Shown: piece by piece, positions 9,333 to 17,968 of the stretch
Layout of the letters: every line of letters starts with the position of its first letter
How positions within the stretch are numbered: position 1 is the stretch's first letter
Assembly (NCBI RefSeq): GCF_042646125.1
Contig: NZ_JBHRSW010000018.1
Location: 1 to 64,000, forward strand
DNA length: 64,000 bases
Direction of reading: 5' to 3'
From: Glaciecola flavus
GTDB lineage: Bacteria; Pseudomonadota; Gammaproteobacteria; Enterobacterales; Alteromonadaceae
Program-made: the position numbers and the translations under genes
Notes under the pieces: generated by a model
What the model was told of the DNA's origin: nothing
Database searches by the model: none
The model's input: the letters and a program-made list of their open reading frames with translations, nothing else

Positions 9333-10187
9333 TTAGTTACTTACTAACTTTTTCACCATTGCGTATTTGATACGCTGGATTGGACCGTTATTTCCAAAGG
9401 GGATTTTGCTTATTTTGTACTTATGGTTGTATGCATCAACTTGCATTGAATAAGGGGCTTTATATACTTTACCTCGCCCCAAAACTAGCTTTATTACTTG
9501 AGTAACTAATAGCCCAGAACAAAGTTTTATTGCCATTGGAGTCGATGGACCTTTTTCCTTATCAAAGTCGGCAGTGCTTTCATCAACCAAATAATTTCTG
9601 TGGGTGGCTGAAGGCGCTAAGCCCATTAACAATTTAATACATGCTTCCTTTTTGTCCTTGCAAGTGCTAAACCGATAATACTCTTCATAGCCCATAGAAT
9701 CCTTGTCAAAACAAACCAAGGCAGCACTCATACCCAAAGGTGCTGCCAATAAATTGGGAATTCCCCTTTTTTCCGCTTCGCTATATACAAGTTTCCTCGC
9801 ATCTAGGGCGAAAAAATCAATCCCATCCACATATATGTCAAGCTCATCAAAGAACTCATGGACGTTATCCGCATTCACTCCTTTGGGAAACTGTTTAACT
9901 GTTGCTAAAGGATTGATATCTTTAATCATTTCAGCCAAAACTTCACATTTTGGCCTATTAAGGGTAGAAACATACGCGCCCGCTTGCCTATTAAAATTAT
10001 GGATTTCGAATTCATCAAAATCTGAAATATGAAAATTTTCAAATCCCATTCTTGCGAGCGTTAGGCAATGTTCACCACCAGATCCCCCAAGCCCTGCAAC
10101 ACCTATTTTTGATTTTTTAATAACGGCTAATTCGGCTTCTGTTATCCAGCCAATGTTTCTAGAAAATGCGGTACTATATTCGAACAT
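9333..10187 (-). CDS. ThiF/E1-like adenylyltransferase, exosortase-associated context
   Basis: 284 aa with a ThiF/MoeB/UBA-type Rossmann fold. The nucleotide loop is GLGGSGG (32-38), the acidic turn and NFNRQ follow at 56-68, and the DGID region is at 121-124. Family members adenylate the C-terminal carboxylate of a ubiquitin-like protein or another acid. The usual paired CxxC zinc ribbon is not obvious; candidate cysteines are C176 and C183. No ubiquitin-like or E2 partner is nearby. The gene follows the acyltransferase on the same strand with a gap of about 136 bases, suggesting a two-gene unit. The ATG at 10187 is preferred because AGGA lies 6 bases upstream; a TTG 5 codons earlier has no site. 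The substrate is unknown. Confidence 0.8.
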   Translation of the reverse strand: MFEYSTAFSRNIGWITEAELAVIKKSKIGVAGLGGSGGEHCLTLARMGFENFHISDFDEFEIHNFNRQAGAYVSTLNRPKCEVLAEMIKDINPLATVKQFPKGVNADNVHEFFDELDIYVDGIDFFALDARKLVYSEAEKRGIPNLLAAPLGMSAALVCFDKDSMGYEEYYRFSTCKDKKEACIKLLMGLAPSATHRNYLVDESTADFDKEKGPSTPMAIKLCSGLLVTQVIKLVLGRGKVYKAPYSMQVDAYNHKYKISKIPFGNNGPIQRIKYAMVKKLVSN

Positions 10188-10323
10188 AAAAATTCCTGCC
10201 AATCACTTGTACTTTGGTATCGGAAATCTTGTTATTTTTTTTAGTTAATATAGATATTTGTTTTTTGAAAAAGGCGATAATAACTATAGGAAGGAAATGG
10301 CTTCCATGCCACATAAAAAGAGA

Positions 10324-11214
10324 TTATTTTATGGTTTTCAAAAATTCTTCTAGCATGGTTTCAAACGAAGGTTTGAGGTTTTCCAAAAAGTTCTCGAAAT
10401 CAATATAGTATGGAACTCTTCTGCCCACATACTCAAATTCTGGGCCAATCTGACGCATCGTTAACCCTACTACTTGCATGGATTTACCTAGCCTGGGATC
10501 TGCCATAAAATATATATGCTTTTTGTTTCTGTTTTTAAACATCGCTGTACAAGCCATATACAAACCGACTGCAATAAAGGGAAAACAACGCTTATCATTT
10601 TCATTATATTTGCTTATATCTATACCTGTTTGTTCAGCACAGTCTGCTTTGTCTTGACGTCTTTTTCTGAAAACTCTTGGGATTAAAATTCTTGACACTT
10701 CAGCTATTTCCGACCTTTCAAACTTATCAGGTAAGACTGAGGTATCTTCAATATATTTTAGTCCCTGCTTTTCTATTGGAAGAATCTCGGCATTATTCTC
10801 TGGCATTATTAAACGCACACATCCTGCATAATCAGAGGTTCTCTGATGTTGAATTAGCACTTGTTCTGCGTAATCATCATACTTATCTCGCTCTAAGCCT
10901 GTAGCATTTCCTTCAAAGATCTTTGTTTCATCGCAAAATACATCATGCCGAATCTTAAATGCTGCGTTAAGTTGATTTTCAGACCTTGCACAGGTCGCTG
11001 AAAAATGAGTCGCAAAGTGCTCAAAAACCCATTGCGCCTCTGCCCTGAAAGCATCTTCACGCTTTTTACGTCGTTCCAAAATTCTTTCCTTGCGTTTATA
11101 TGCAGCTATTTCAATAGCTGTTTTAGATGTGTTTATTTCTGAACATAAATCTTTACCATATTGGCTATTATTAGAGTTATCAAGATTTAATGAGTCTGTT
11201 GTAGAAAGTAACAT
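10324..11214 (-). CDS. PEP-CTERM/exosortase-associated acyltransferase (GNAT, LuxI-like)
   Basis: 296 aa. A basic, probably coiled N-terminal region (RKERILERRKKREDAFRAEA, about 41-60) precedes a LuxI-like GNAT fold: KIRHDVFCDE (87-96), GCVRLI (131-136), EVSRILIPRVFRKRRQDKAD (172-191). These marks match the putative PEP-CTERM/exosortase-associated acyltransferase family. Acyl-homoserine-lactone synthases use a related fold, so a small-molecule or lipid acyl product is possible. The reaction is unproven. The start has GAGGAAA 7 bases upstream. It is probably co-transcribed with the downstream ThiF-like gene. A 7-bp-arm palindrome about 40 bases upstream is a candidate operator. Confidence 0.8.
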   Translation of the reverse strand: MLLSTTDSLNLDNSNNSQYGKDLCSEINTSKTAIEIAAYKRKERILERRKKREDAFRAEAQWVFEHFATHFSATCARSENQLNAAFKIRHDVFCDETKIFEGNATGLERDKYDDYAEQVLIQHQRTSDYAGCVRLIMPENNAEILPIEKQGLKYIEDTSVLPDKFERSEIAEVSRILIPRVFRKRRQDKADCAEQTGIDISKYNENDKRCFPFIAVGLYMACTAMFKNRNKKHIYFMADPRLGKSMQVVGLTMRQIGPEFEYVGRRVPYYIDFENFLENLKPSFETMLEEFLKTIK

Positions 11215-11252
11215 GGTAGTTTCCTCTAGTTTATAACCACAATAATTTATTA

Positions 11253-11274
11253 ATCTAAGGTATACATCTTAGAT
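11253..11274. promoter_or_regulatory. palindrome upstream of the acyltransferase gene
   Basis: ATCTAAG, 8 bases, CTTAGAT: perfect 7-bp arms about 40 bases before the acyltransferase start codon, where an operator would be expected. No regulator is assigned. Confidence 0.35.
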
Positions 11275-11326
11275 ATTTAAAGGTTCTTAGGTATATAAAT
11301 TGAAACAGGATATACAGAAAGGACAA

Positions 11327-11351
11327 CGCCATTGCTTGTTGCAATATGGCG
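11327..11351. repeat. hairpin with a two-base bulge
   Basis: CGCCATTGC, loop TTGTT, GCAATATGGCG. The arms pair fully apart from an extra AT on the right side. There is no T run, so a regulatory structure is more likely than a terminator. Confidence 0.35.
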
Positions 11352-11610
11352 ACAGTTCTTATTTACTATTTCATTTTATTGTTACAATTAAAACCATTGC
11401 TTGTAAACCAAATCATGTAAGTTTTGGGGGATAGTACAAATATATGGAGAGTATATTTCTAAATATATGTTTATTAGTGCTTTTTAATAGTGAACTTAAA
11501 AAAAAATTGCCGTAAATTGTGATTAAAAAAATATTTTAGCTTCATTAAAACTAAAAAATGTACATAAAACACTCAGAGTCTTACATAATCATAAGGAAAA
11601 TCGTAATGAC

Positions 11611-11626
11611 GTCTCCAATTGGAGAC
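11611..11626. promoter_or_regulatory. perfect 16-bp palindrome
   Basis: GTCTCCAATTGGAGAC is its own reverse complement without a spacer, typical of a site for a dimeric DNA-binding protein. It lies about 160 bases beyond the pdsS stop in the intergenic region. The binding protein is unknown. Confidence 0.4.
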
Positions 11627-11784
11627 ACAAACTTAACATGTAGGTTTAAAATGATCTCCATACAAAATTTTATCAATAGAAGCAATGCACTGAAGACGTC
11701 AAAAAGTTAGTTGACACAGTAAGTGTGAAAAAATACGAAAAACGGAAATTCTTGTAAGAGCTCAGTTCTCAAAGTGCTTTGGAT

Positions 11785-13926
11785 TCAAAACTGCAACAAA
11801 ACAATCACACCACTGTGGTCTGGTTGGTTATCTATGTCGATCCTGCCTTTGTGAAACTCTGCAATGATCTTTGCAATAAACAAACCTAAGCCTAAATGCG
11901 AAGATTCACTAGTAGTGTTTGCACGAACCGAGACCATCGAATTGGTCAGCTGACTTTTCATGTTTTCTGGCAACAACACACCGGTATTGGTCACTGAAAT
12001 CGCAATGTTTTGACGTTTTTTAAAAGCTCTTATTTTTATAGGGTGATCAGGCGCAGAAAACTCAATTGCATTACTCACCACTTTATCGAGCATTTGCGCA
12101 AATAAGTCTGGATCGCCTGACAGAGTGTGAGCCTCCATATCAAGATCTAATTGAAACGCATAATTCGTATGCGTCATTCGGTAGCCTTCAACACAGCCTT
12201 TCAACAAGCTTATCAAATCAAAATCTTCCTTCTCACTTCGTTTTATTGCTTCCTCCAGACGTGTGGCTTCGCTCATATTGTTCAATATTTTACTTAAGCG
12301 AGAGATACCCTCTTTTGCGCGTTGTATGTAAGTTTTCTGGTTTTCCGGATCAAGTACAATGTTATCTAGCGAAGAATTGACAACGGCTACGGGGGTACGC
12401 AATTCATGTGACAAGCGCGAAGCCATATTTTCGAGGTAGGCATTGTACTGCGACAGTTTTTCTAATACTTGATGAAAGGTACGGCTCAAATCACCAATTT
12501 CATCCGTGCTATTGGAAGGTTCAATACTTCGCACTATTTTACCACTTGGGTCAATCGCCGACTCGGTAGCATTGCGCAGATCGCGGATACGATTTGAAAT
12601 TCTAGATGCCAACAAAAGTAAAGACAAAACCCCGATCGCGGTAACGGCAAGTATGAAATTAAATTGCTTCTCGAGTGCTTGGTTTCGCAAAGTGCGTATT
12701 CCATGTGTCGTTTGCTCTACTACCACCGCCCCCATTACTTCTCCATTGTGATAAATGGGGTGCGCCGCCGACAAGATCACGGCTTTGTTGTCTGAACTTA
12801 AGCGCCACAAGGTATCTGCTTGCCCATTTAAGGCTTGTTGGATGTCTTTTCCTTCAAGCGCATAGGCATTCGCTAAGTCGTCGATGAAATCCGAAGCCGG
12901 ATTTGTCAGAATACGGCTATACAAGGGTTTTAAATAATTGTATTCAAAACGTTGCCAAACATTGGGGTTTGACGGCGTCGTTTGATTTACGCTTAGTCCC
13001 CTAGCTTTTAAGATATCACCCGATTTTGCTAATACTCGCCGCTGGCTATCGACCACCCAAACACGCGCATTTGCATGCTTTAAGCCCTTGATAATCCGCT
13101 CTATTTCAGGCGAAGGTGTGAGTACGTTGCCCAAGTCATCGGCTTGAGTAGGATTAGCGGTGCCTATGAGATATTTATAGCGACGCGACATTTCATCATC
13201 GACATCTCCAATTGCAAACGCGATATTGCTCGATAACATGCTTAATGGAAACCGAAGTTCCACATTATATCCTTTGTCCGTAATCCTCCACTGCCCCTGT
13301 ATTTTTGTCTCAAGAGAAACTGGGGTAAGTGAATCGGTACTTTGATCAAGCAAATAAGCGTTGACCCAACCCGGCTCATAAGGCGCAATCAAATAGCGTT
13401 TAAATAAGCCATCATTGCTAATCATAGCAACCTGCAAAAAGTCGTTACGGTCAACTCTCAAGCTGTTTTGCGGTCTAAAAATAAGATTGTCGTCTGTCAC
13501 GTCAAAGATCGCATACAAAAACTGTTCGTACCTGCCTAACATGTGTTTAAACTGCAAGGATGCTGGATGGTATACTTGGCTCTGCTCAATTAAAGAGCTA
13601 GCACCATAATCTTTCATATGTGTTTGGTACTCTTGCCAATCGTCTAAACGCCCATCCAGTTGGATCGGATACTGTATTTCGTGGGCTATCAAGTCTTTGC
13701 CGGGTGTTACCTCTGCTGAGAAACCAGCACGGCTATCAAACAGTGCTGGGCGTTCGTGAAGTGCAGTAGCAACAGCGCTGGCGGTCCCAACCAGTGTTTG
13801 TTCCTGACCAATCCTTAAATACGACTCTAACTCCCACACATATTGATAACCTAGGTAAGGGATTGCTAGTAAAAATGAAGCAAAAAATAAAATCTTTGTG
13901 CGCAAACCCAAAGCAAAACGTTTCAT
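11785..13926 (-). CDS. pdsS: sensor histidine kinase of the dedicated sortase system
   Basis: 713 aa. TM1 lies near residues 8-28. A large periplasmic region opens with a CBM9-like stretch (YPIQLDGRLDDWQEY, about 86-100). TM2 is near 421-441, then HAMP and HisKA with H507 in SRLSHELRTP. The ATPase domain has its N box (DKVVSNAIEFS) and G box (HLGLGLFIAK). Architecture and position beside a class-GN sortase match the proteobacterial dedicated sortase system histidine kinase. The chosen ATG overlaps the pdsR stop as ATGA, with GGTGG upstream, so translation is probably coupled; a GTG five codons earlier is the alternative. It would phosphorylate PdsR on sensing an envelope or carbohydrate signal; the ligand is unknown. 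Confidence 0.88.
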   Translation of the reverse strand: MKRFALGLRTKILFFASFLLAIPYLGYQYVWELESYLRIGQEQTLVGTASAVATALHERPALFDSRAGFSAEVTPGKDLIAHEIQYPIQLDGRLDDWQEYQTHMKDYGASSLIEQSQVYHPASLQFKHMLGRYEQFLYAIFDVTDDNLIFRPQNSLRVDRNDFLQVAMISNDGLFKRYLIAPYEPGWVNAYLLDQSTDSLTPVSLETKIQGQWRITDKGYNVELRFPLSMLSSNIAFAIGDVDDEMSRRYKYLIGTANPTQADDLGNVLTPSPEIERIIKGLKHANARVWVVDSQRRVLAKSGDILKARGLSVNQTTPSNPNVWQRFEYNYLKPLYSRILTNPASDFIDDLANAYALEGKDIQQALNGQADTLWRLSSDNKAVILSAAHPIYHNGEVMGAVVVEQTTHGIRTLRNQALEKQFNFILAVTAIGVLSLLLLASRISNRIRDLRNATESAIDPSGKIVRSIEPSNSTDEIGDLSRTFHQVLEKLSQYNAYLENMASRLSHELRTPVAVVNSSLDNIVLDPENQKTYIQRAKEGISRLSKILNNMSEATRLEEAIKRSEKEDFDLISLLKGCVEGYRMTHTNYAFQLDLDMEAHTLSGDPDLFAQMLDKVVSNAIEFSAPDHPIKIRAFKKRQNIAISVTNTGVLLPENMKSQLTNSMVSVRANTTSESSHLGLGLFIAKIIAEFHKGRIDIDNQPDHSGVIVLLQF

Positions 13927-14624
13927 ACTTTTGCTTTCCACCGGTAACCCATACCGTAAACCGTTTCTATTGAATCAAAGCTGCCATCCACCTGCAGAAA
14001 CTTTTTTCTGATACGTTTGATGTGAGAGGTAATGGTGGTGTCATCTACCACCATCTTGGAATCATCCATAAGTTGCTGGCGACTTTTGACATGTCCAGGA
14101 TGCTTGGCAATACCGTGTAACATCCAAAATTCGGTGACAGTTAACTCTATAACTTGACCACTATAGGTTACTTGCATCCGATTTAAGTCCATAGTCAGCT
14201 TATCCGACACAATCAAATCACTTTGTTGTGGTGTTTGCTTCAATAATTCCGTCCGTCTAAATAGCGCGGATATCCTAGCAAGTAAATGAGGCAAACTGAT
14301 GTCTTTGGTCAAATAATCATCTGCTCCCATCCGCAAGCCACAAATGGTATCGAAATCATTGTCTCTCGCAGTAAAAAAAATGATTGGCAGACTTTTAGAC
14401 AAACTTCGCGCCAATTGGCAAACGGCAAAACCACCGTCGATATCATCGCCTAAACCAATGTCAATAATGGCTAAATCAGGTAGTTTTTCTGTGAAAGCTC
14501 GCTCAGCTTCTGGACGACTTGAGTAAGTGCTTACTTTATATCCTTGCTGAGTCAGAGCAGCAATGTAGTTTTCCCTTAAAGCAATATCATCTTCAACAAG
14601 GGCAATGTGCTTTTGCATGTACAT
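13923..14624 (-). CDS. pdsR: OmpR-family response regulator of the dedicated sortase system
   Basis: 233 aa with a receiver domain and a C-terminal winged-helix DNA-binding domain. Visible receiver residues are the acidic pocket EDD (11-13), the phospho-acceptor D55 (LAIIDIGLG), T86 and K108 (YLTKDI). The C-terminal part reads ELTVTEFWMLHGIAKHPGHVKSRQQL...SHIKRIRKKF, typical of OmpR/PhoB. It is the cognate regulator of the kinase downstream (4-bp ATGA overlap). It is divergent from pdsO across about 180 bases, so PdsR probably controls its own gene and the pdsO-target-sortase operon from that interval. ATG codons at 14624 and 14618 are both possible starts. Confidence 0.88.
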   Translation of the reverse strand: MYMQKHIALVEDDIALRENYIAALTQQGYKVSTYSSRPEAERAFTEKLPDLAIIDIGLGDDIDGGFAVCQLARSLSKSLPIIFFTARDNDFDTICGLRMGADDYLTKDISLPHLLARISALFRRTELLKQTPQQSDLIVSDKLTMDLNRMQVTYSGQVIELTVTEFWMLHGIAKHPGHVKSRQQLMDDSKMVVDDTTITSHIKRIRKKFLQVDGSFDSIETVYGMGYRWKAKV

Positions 14625-14806
14625 TAATCAACTCAAAATTTGTAAGCTTAACACTATAGCGAAACGCTCGTTAATAAAAGGAAATCAGCTCAATTTCCAT
14701 ATTTCTGCCACATTTGAGCATCACATTGCCATTTTGTTTCCCCTAGATTGTCAGTTTGTTTGTTTTTAATAGAACCCGTAAACCCAAACATTCTGAGGAA
14801 AACCAA

Positions 14807-15571
14807 ATGAAAAAAACAATCTTAGCGACTTCACTTTTTCTTGCATTAAACGTAGTTTCTGCCGGTAACGCGAAAGCCAGCGACGAAGTCAAAACAGCAA
14901 AAGAATCAAAAAATGAACTCATCGGTTTTAGTTCGGGACTCGTTGCTGGTGCTGCCGTGGGCGGCCCCGTAGGCGCAATCGTAGGCGGCATATTTGGTAT
15001 ATTTATCGCCGATGATGTCAACGACGAAGACAAGAAAAACGCGCAACGTCAAGCATTGAATCAAGCCGAATATGCTTTATCGAAGCAAGAAAACAAAATA
15101 ATCGCCTTGCAGAGCGATCTAGAAAAGTTGCACCAAGCCAAAAGCATTCAGCTTGCAAACTTTAAAGAAGCACAAACCAAGCAAATACTCGAAGTGCTGC
15201 CAAAACTAGAAACCAATATACAGTTTAAAACCGCTTCTTTTATCGTGGAAGAAGAGTACACCAGCCAATTGGATAAACTGGCGAGTTTACTCAATGCTTA
15301 TCCAGAACTGACTGTGTCTGTGAACGGCTTTGCCGACCAACGTGGTGACTCGCACTATAATAAAGTACTCTCAGAGCAACGAGCAAAGGCTATAGCCGAA
15401 TACTTGACAGCTAAAAATGTGCAAGCCTCTCAAATAGACTATACCGGTTTTGGCGAAACACAGCCTCAATTGAATGCACAGATGACGCCAAGTGCCGAAG
15501 AGTACTTTTTCGACCGGCGCGCTACCCTAAAAATAAACCCCTCACAGCAAAATATGACGGCAGCTAAATAG
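14807..15571 (+). CDS. pdsO: sortase-associated OmpA-like protein
   Basis: 254 aa. Signal peptide MKKTILATSLFLALNVVSAGNAKA, a glycine-rich membrane-inserting segment (GFSSGLVAGAAVGGPVGAIVGGIFGIFIADD), a coiled-coil stretch (about 75-125), then an OmpA-type peptidoglycan-binding domain (about 135-245) with GFADQRGDSHYN and LSEQRAKAIAEYL. Domain order and neighbours match PdsO of the proteobacterial dedicated sortase system. It probably links the envelope or peptidoglycan to the sortase target. The start has GAGGAAAA 5 bases upstream; an earlier frame opening at 14756 lacks a signal peptide at its start. It is the first gene of a three-gene operon. Confidence 0.88.
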   Translation: MKKTILATSLFLALNVVSAGNAKASDEVKTAKESKNELIGFSSGLVAGAAVGGPVGAIVGGIFGIFIADDVNDEDKKNAQRQALNQAEYALSKQENKIIALQSDLEKLHQAKSIQLANFKEAQTKQILEVLPKLETNIQFKTASFIVEEEYTSQLDKLASLLNAYPELTVSVNGFADQRGDSHYNKVLSEQRAKAIAEYLTAKNVQASQIDYTGFGETQPQLNAQMTPSAEEYFFDRRATLKINPSQQNMTAAK

Positions 15572-15603
15572 CCATAGATTGAGACTCATTATTCCATCAA
15601 TTC

Positions 15604-15629
15604 GCTCAAGCTTCGTTGGAAGCTTGAGC
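15604..15629. other. strong intercistronic hairpin, pdsO to sortase target
   Basis: A perfect 11-bp stem, GCTCAAGCTTC / GAAGCTTGAGC, with loop GTTG ends 16 bases before the ATG of the target gene. No T run follows, so it is more likely a processing, stability or translation-control element than a terminator. It may set different levels of PdsO and its partners. Confidence 0.55.
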
Positions 15630-15645
15630 CGATCAAGGATTCCAC

Positions 15646-17964
15646 ATGAACACCTTTTCAAAACTTGCCATTATCGCAGCATCTATTGCTGTGTTAAGCC
15701 TAATTAAGACTATTTATCACTATCCGTTTGACACTGACAATAATGTACGTCCTCATACAAACGCCACACTAATGAGCAGCGGACTGATCAATAATACAAA
15801 GCTTGAAAACATTGCTTCTGCCAATCAACAAGTCAATGTTCAATTCCCATCTCAGGCAAACTTATCTTACAATGATTCAAGCCACGCAGCATCGCAATAT
15901 GTCACAAATATCTATCAAGCCCAAGAGGGCAATTTTTATTTCCAAGCCCAACATTCGGAACAAGAAAATAAAGCATCAACTATGCCGAATGGAGCTTTGC
16001 TTGAGCCCATATACTATCAAGCGCTGAAACACCAAACACAATTTGATGTTGAAGTGACAGGCCCCATCGTACGCACTAAAGTTACCCAGGTATTCCAAAA
16101 CCCAAGCGCCCAAAGTGTAAACGGTGTATATGTTTTCCCCCTGCCAGAAAACGCCGCTGTTGATGCCTTAACCCTCAAAATTGGTGATCGAATAATTGAA
16201 GGCAAAATAGCGCTAAAAGAAGAGGCCAAACGTTTATTTGAACAAGCCAAATCGACAGGAAAACGTGCAAGCTTAGTCAGCCAACTTCGTCCAAATGTGT
16301 TTAAAAATGAAGTGAGCCATATTCCAGCAGAGGCTGAAATCATTGTTGAATTAGAATACCAGCAGCTGTTACTGCCCTCCCAACAAGCTTACGAGTTACG
16401 CTTGCCCATAGGTTTAACTCCCCGCTATTTACCAAAACGCTTGTTACCGGACGAAATGTCCGACACTGCATTGCCTCATCACAATCAAGATAATAAAACC
16501 GAGGTCAACATTCATTTGGACATGGGGCTGCCACTAAGGAACATTGAATCCCTGCATCATGAGATTCAGATTGATAGACCCAGCAACACGCGTTATTACA
16601 TACGAAATAATACAAATTCAACACAAAGCGATGAAGTGAGTGACAGCTTTGTTTTGCGTTGGCAAGCCGAAACGCAGACACACACACAAGTGAGTCATTT
16701 TGCTCAAAATACAGTAGATGGCACATATGGATTGATTAGTTTACTTGCGCCCGAACAAGCACCCATTGAGCTAAAAAGAGATATTACCTTCATTCTCGAT
16801 ACATCCGGCTCAATGGTGGGTGAAGCCATGACGCAGGCAAAAGAAGCCTTGAAATATGCAATCAAGGATCTCAATGAGAGTGACCGCTTTAACATCATTG
16901 AGTTTAGTAGTGCTGCCAATGCTCTGTGGGGTACGTCTTACCTAGCATCTAAGGCCAACAAACAACAAGCACTAAAGTATATTCAGCGCTTAGACGCTGA
17001 TGGTGGAACCGAAATGCTATCCGCATTAGAGCTTGCTTTTGAGCTCCACTCCTATTCCCCAGTCGATGACACCAGACTAACACAATTCATTTTTGTTACA
17101 GACGGCAGTATTGGCAATGAAGCTGAGCTACTCGAAAAAATTCACCAGTCATTGGGTAACGTGCGACTGTTTACAATCGGTATTGGCCCAGCGCCTAACA
17201 CTTATTTTATGCAAGAAGCAGCACTCGTCGGCAAGGGTACACATACTGTCATTGGCAGTACTGCCTTAGTAGAACAAGAAATGCGAAAAATATTAAAAAA
17301 GATAAAACAGCCTGTAATTACCGAGCTATTGGCACAAGTCATGGACGGCAATACGGCTGGGAGCGAAAAGCTTGAAATATTTCCGCAAGTCATCCCAGAT
17401 TTGTATTCCGGTGATCCTCTACATATATACTACCACTTGTCTGAGGGCGAAAAACAAGCAAGAGCTTCGGTTTTAGTCGAAGGTAGGCAAGCAAATATCT
17501 CTCGTTTAGGCAACCTTGAATTTATTCCTTGGAGTAGGCAACTAAACCTAAATCCCCACAACACTGTTCTCGATACCAAAGGCATCGCCAAGCAATGGGC
17601 GTATGAAAAAATAAGAGCGTTAAAGCGGCGTCTACATACCTCAATTAAGACAGGCGAAGATTTCCAATCCCTGAAAATGCATACACAAAAAAGTATAACT
17701 GCATTGGCATTGAAGCATGATCTAGTAACTGACTATACCAGTCTCGTTGCTATAGACAATCAATATGCCATAAATAACGAAGAGATCACCAGAGAATCTC
17801 TGCCGCAGGGCAACAAGCTGAAAATGCTAGCAAAAACGGCAACTTCAAGCCGTCAACTGAATCTCTGGGGAGCCTTTTTATCTTTTATTGGTGCCTTAGG
17901 GATCGCCTATATTGCGTTAATTATCAAAGGGGAAAAACAGCTTTCGGCAGAACAAAAGGTATAG
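15646..17964 (+). CDS. marine proteobacterial sortase target protein, VIT-VWA
   Basis: 772 aa, the dedicated substrate of the adjacent sortase. After an N-terminal membrane or signal segment come a VIT domain (about 115-245) and a VWA domain with metal-site motif DTSGS at 385-389. The C-terminal sorting region has LAKTAT at 728-733, a hydrophobic span (about 738-760) and a charged tail KGEKQLSAEQKV. VIT-VWA proteins resemble inter-alpha-trypsin-inhibitor heavy chains and are adhesive or matrix-binding. The sorting motif has Ala where LPxT-type signals have Pro; a second candidate, LPQGN, lies just upstream at 719-723. Start: ATG with AAGGA. The gap to the sortase gene is 4 bases. Confidence 0.9.
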   Translation: MNTFSKLAIIAASIAVLSLIKTIYHYPFDTDNNVRPHTNATLMSSGLINNTKLENIASANQQVNVQFPSQANLSYNDSSHAASQYVTNIYQAQEGNFYFQAQHSEQENKASTMPNGALLEPIYYQALKHQTQFDVEVTGPIVRTKVTQVFQNPSAQSVNGVYVFPLPENAAVDALTLKIGDRIIEGKIALKEEAKRLFEQAKSTGKRASLVSQLRPNVFKNEVSHIPAEAEIIVELEYQQLLLPSQQAYELRLPIGLTPRYLPKRLLPDEMSDTALPHHNQDNKTEVNIHLDMGLPLRNIESLHHEIQIDRPSNTRYYIRNNTNSTQSDEVSDSFVLRWQAETQTHTQVSHFAQNTVDGTYGLISLLAPEQAPIELKRDITFILDTSGSMVGEAMTQAKEALKYAIKDLNESDRFNIIEFSSAANALWGTSYLASKANKQQALKYIQRLDADGGTEMLSALELAFELHSYSPVDDTRLTQFIFVTDGSIGNEAELLEKIHQSLGNVRLFTIGIGPAPNTYFMQEAALVGKGTHTVIGSTALVEQEMRKILKKIKQPVITELLAQVMDGNTAGSEKLEIFPQVIPDLYSGDPLHIYYHLSEGEKQARASVLVEGRQANISRLGNLEFIPWSRQLNLNPHNTVLDTKGIAKQWAYEKIRALKRRLHTSIKTGEDFQSLKMHTQKSITALALKHDLVTDYTSLVAIDNQYAINNEEITRESLPQGNKLKMLAKTATSSRQLNLWGAFLSFIGALGIAYIALIIKGEKQLSAEQKV

Positions 17965-17968
17965 CAAG

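Larger units (their letters stand above)
11215..11784. other. 570-bp AT-rich intergenic region between two sorting loci
   Basis: No convincing gene. It contains three palindromic elements, listed separately, and a possible 34-codon plus-strand frame at 11606-11710 that I do not accept as a gene. It separates the acyltransferase/ThiF pair from the pds sensor gene, both on the minus strand, so it must hold the acyltransferase promoter and any terminator of pdsS. No T-run terminator was identified. Confidence 0.6.

Noticed and set aside
11606..11710. 34-codon plus-strand frame with AGGA before its ATG
   Set aside because: It contains the 16-bp palindrome near its start and its composition is not persuasive; coding is unsupported.
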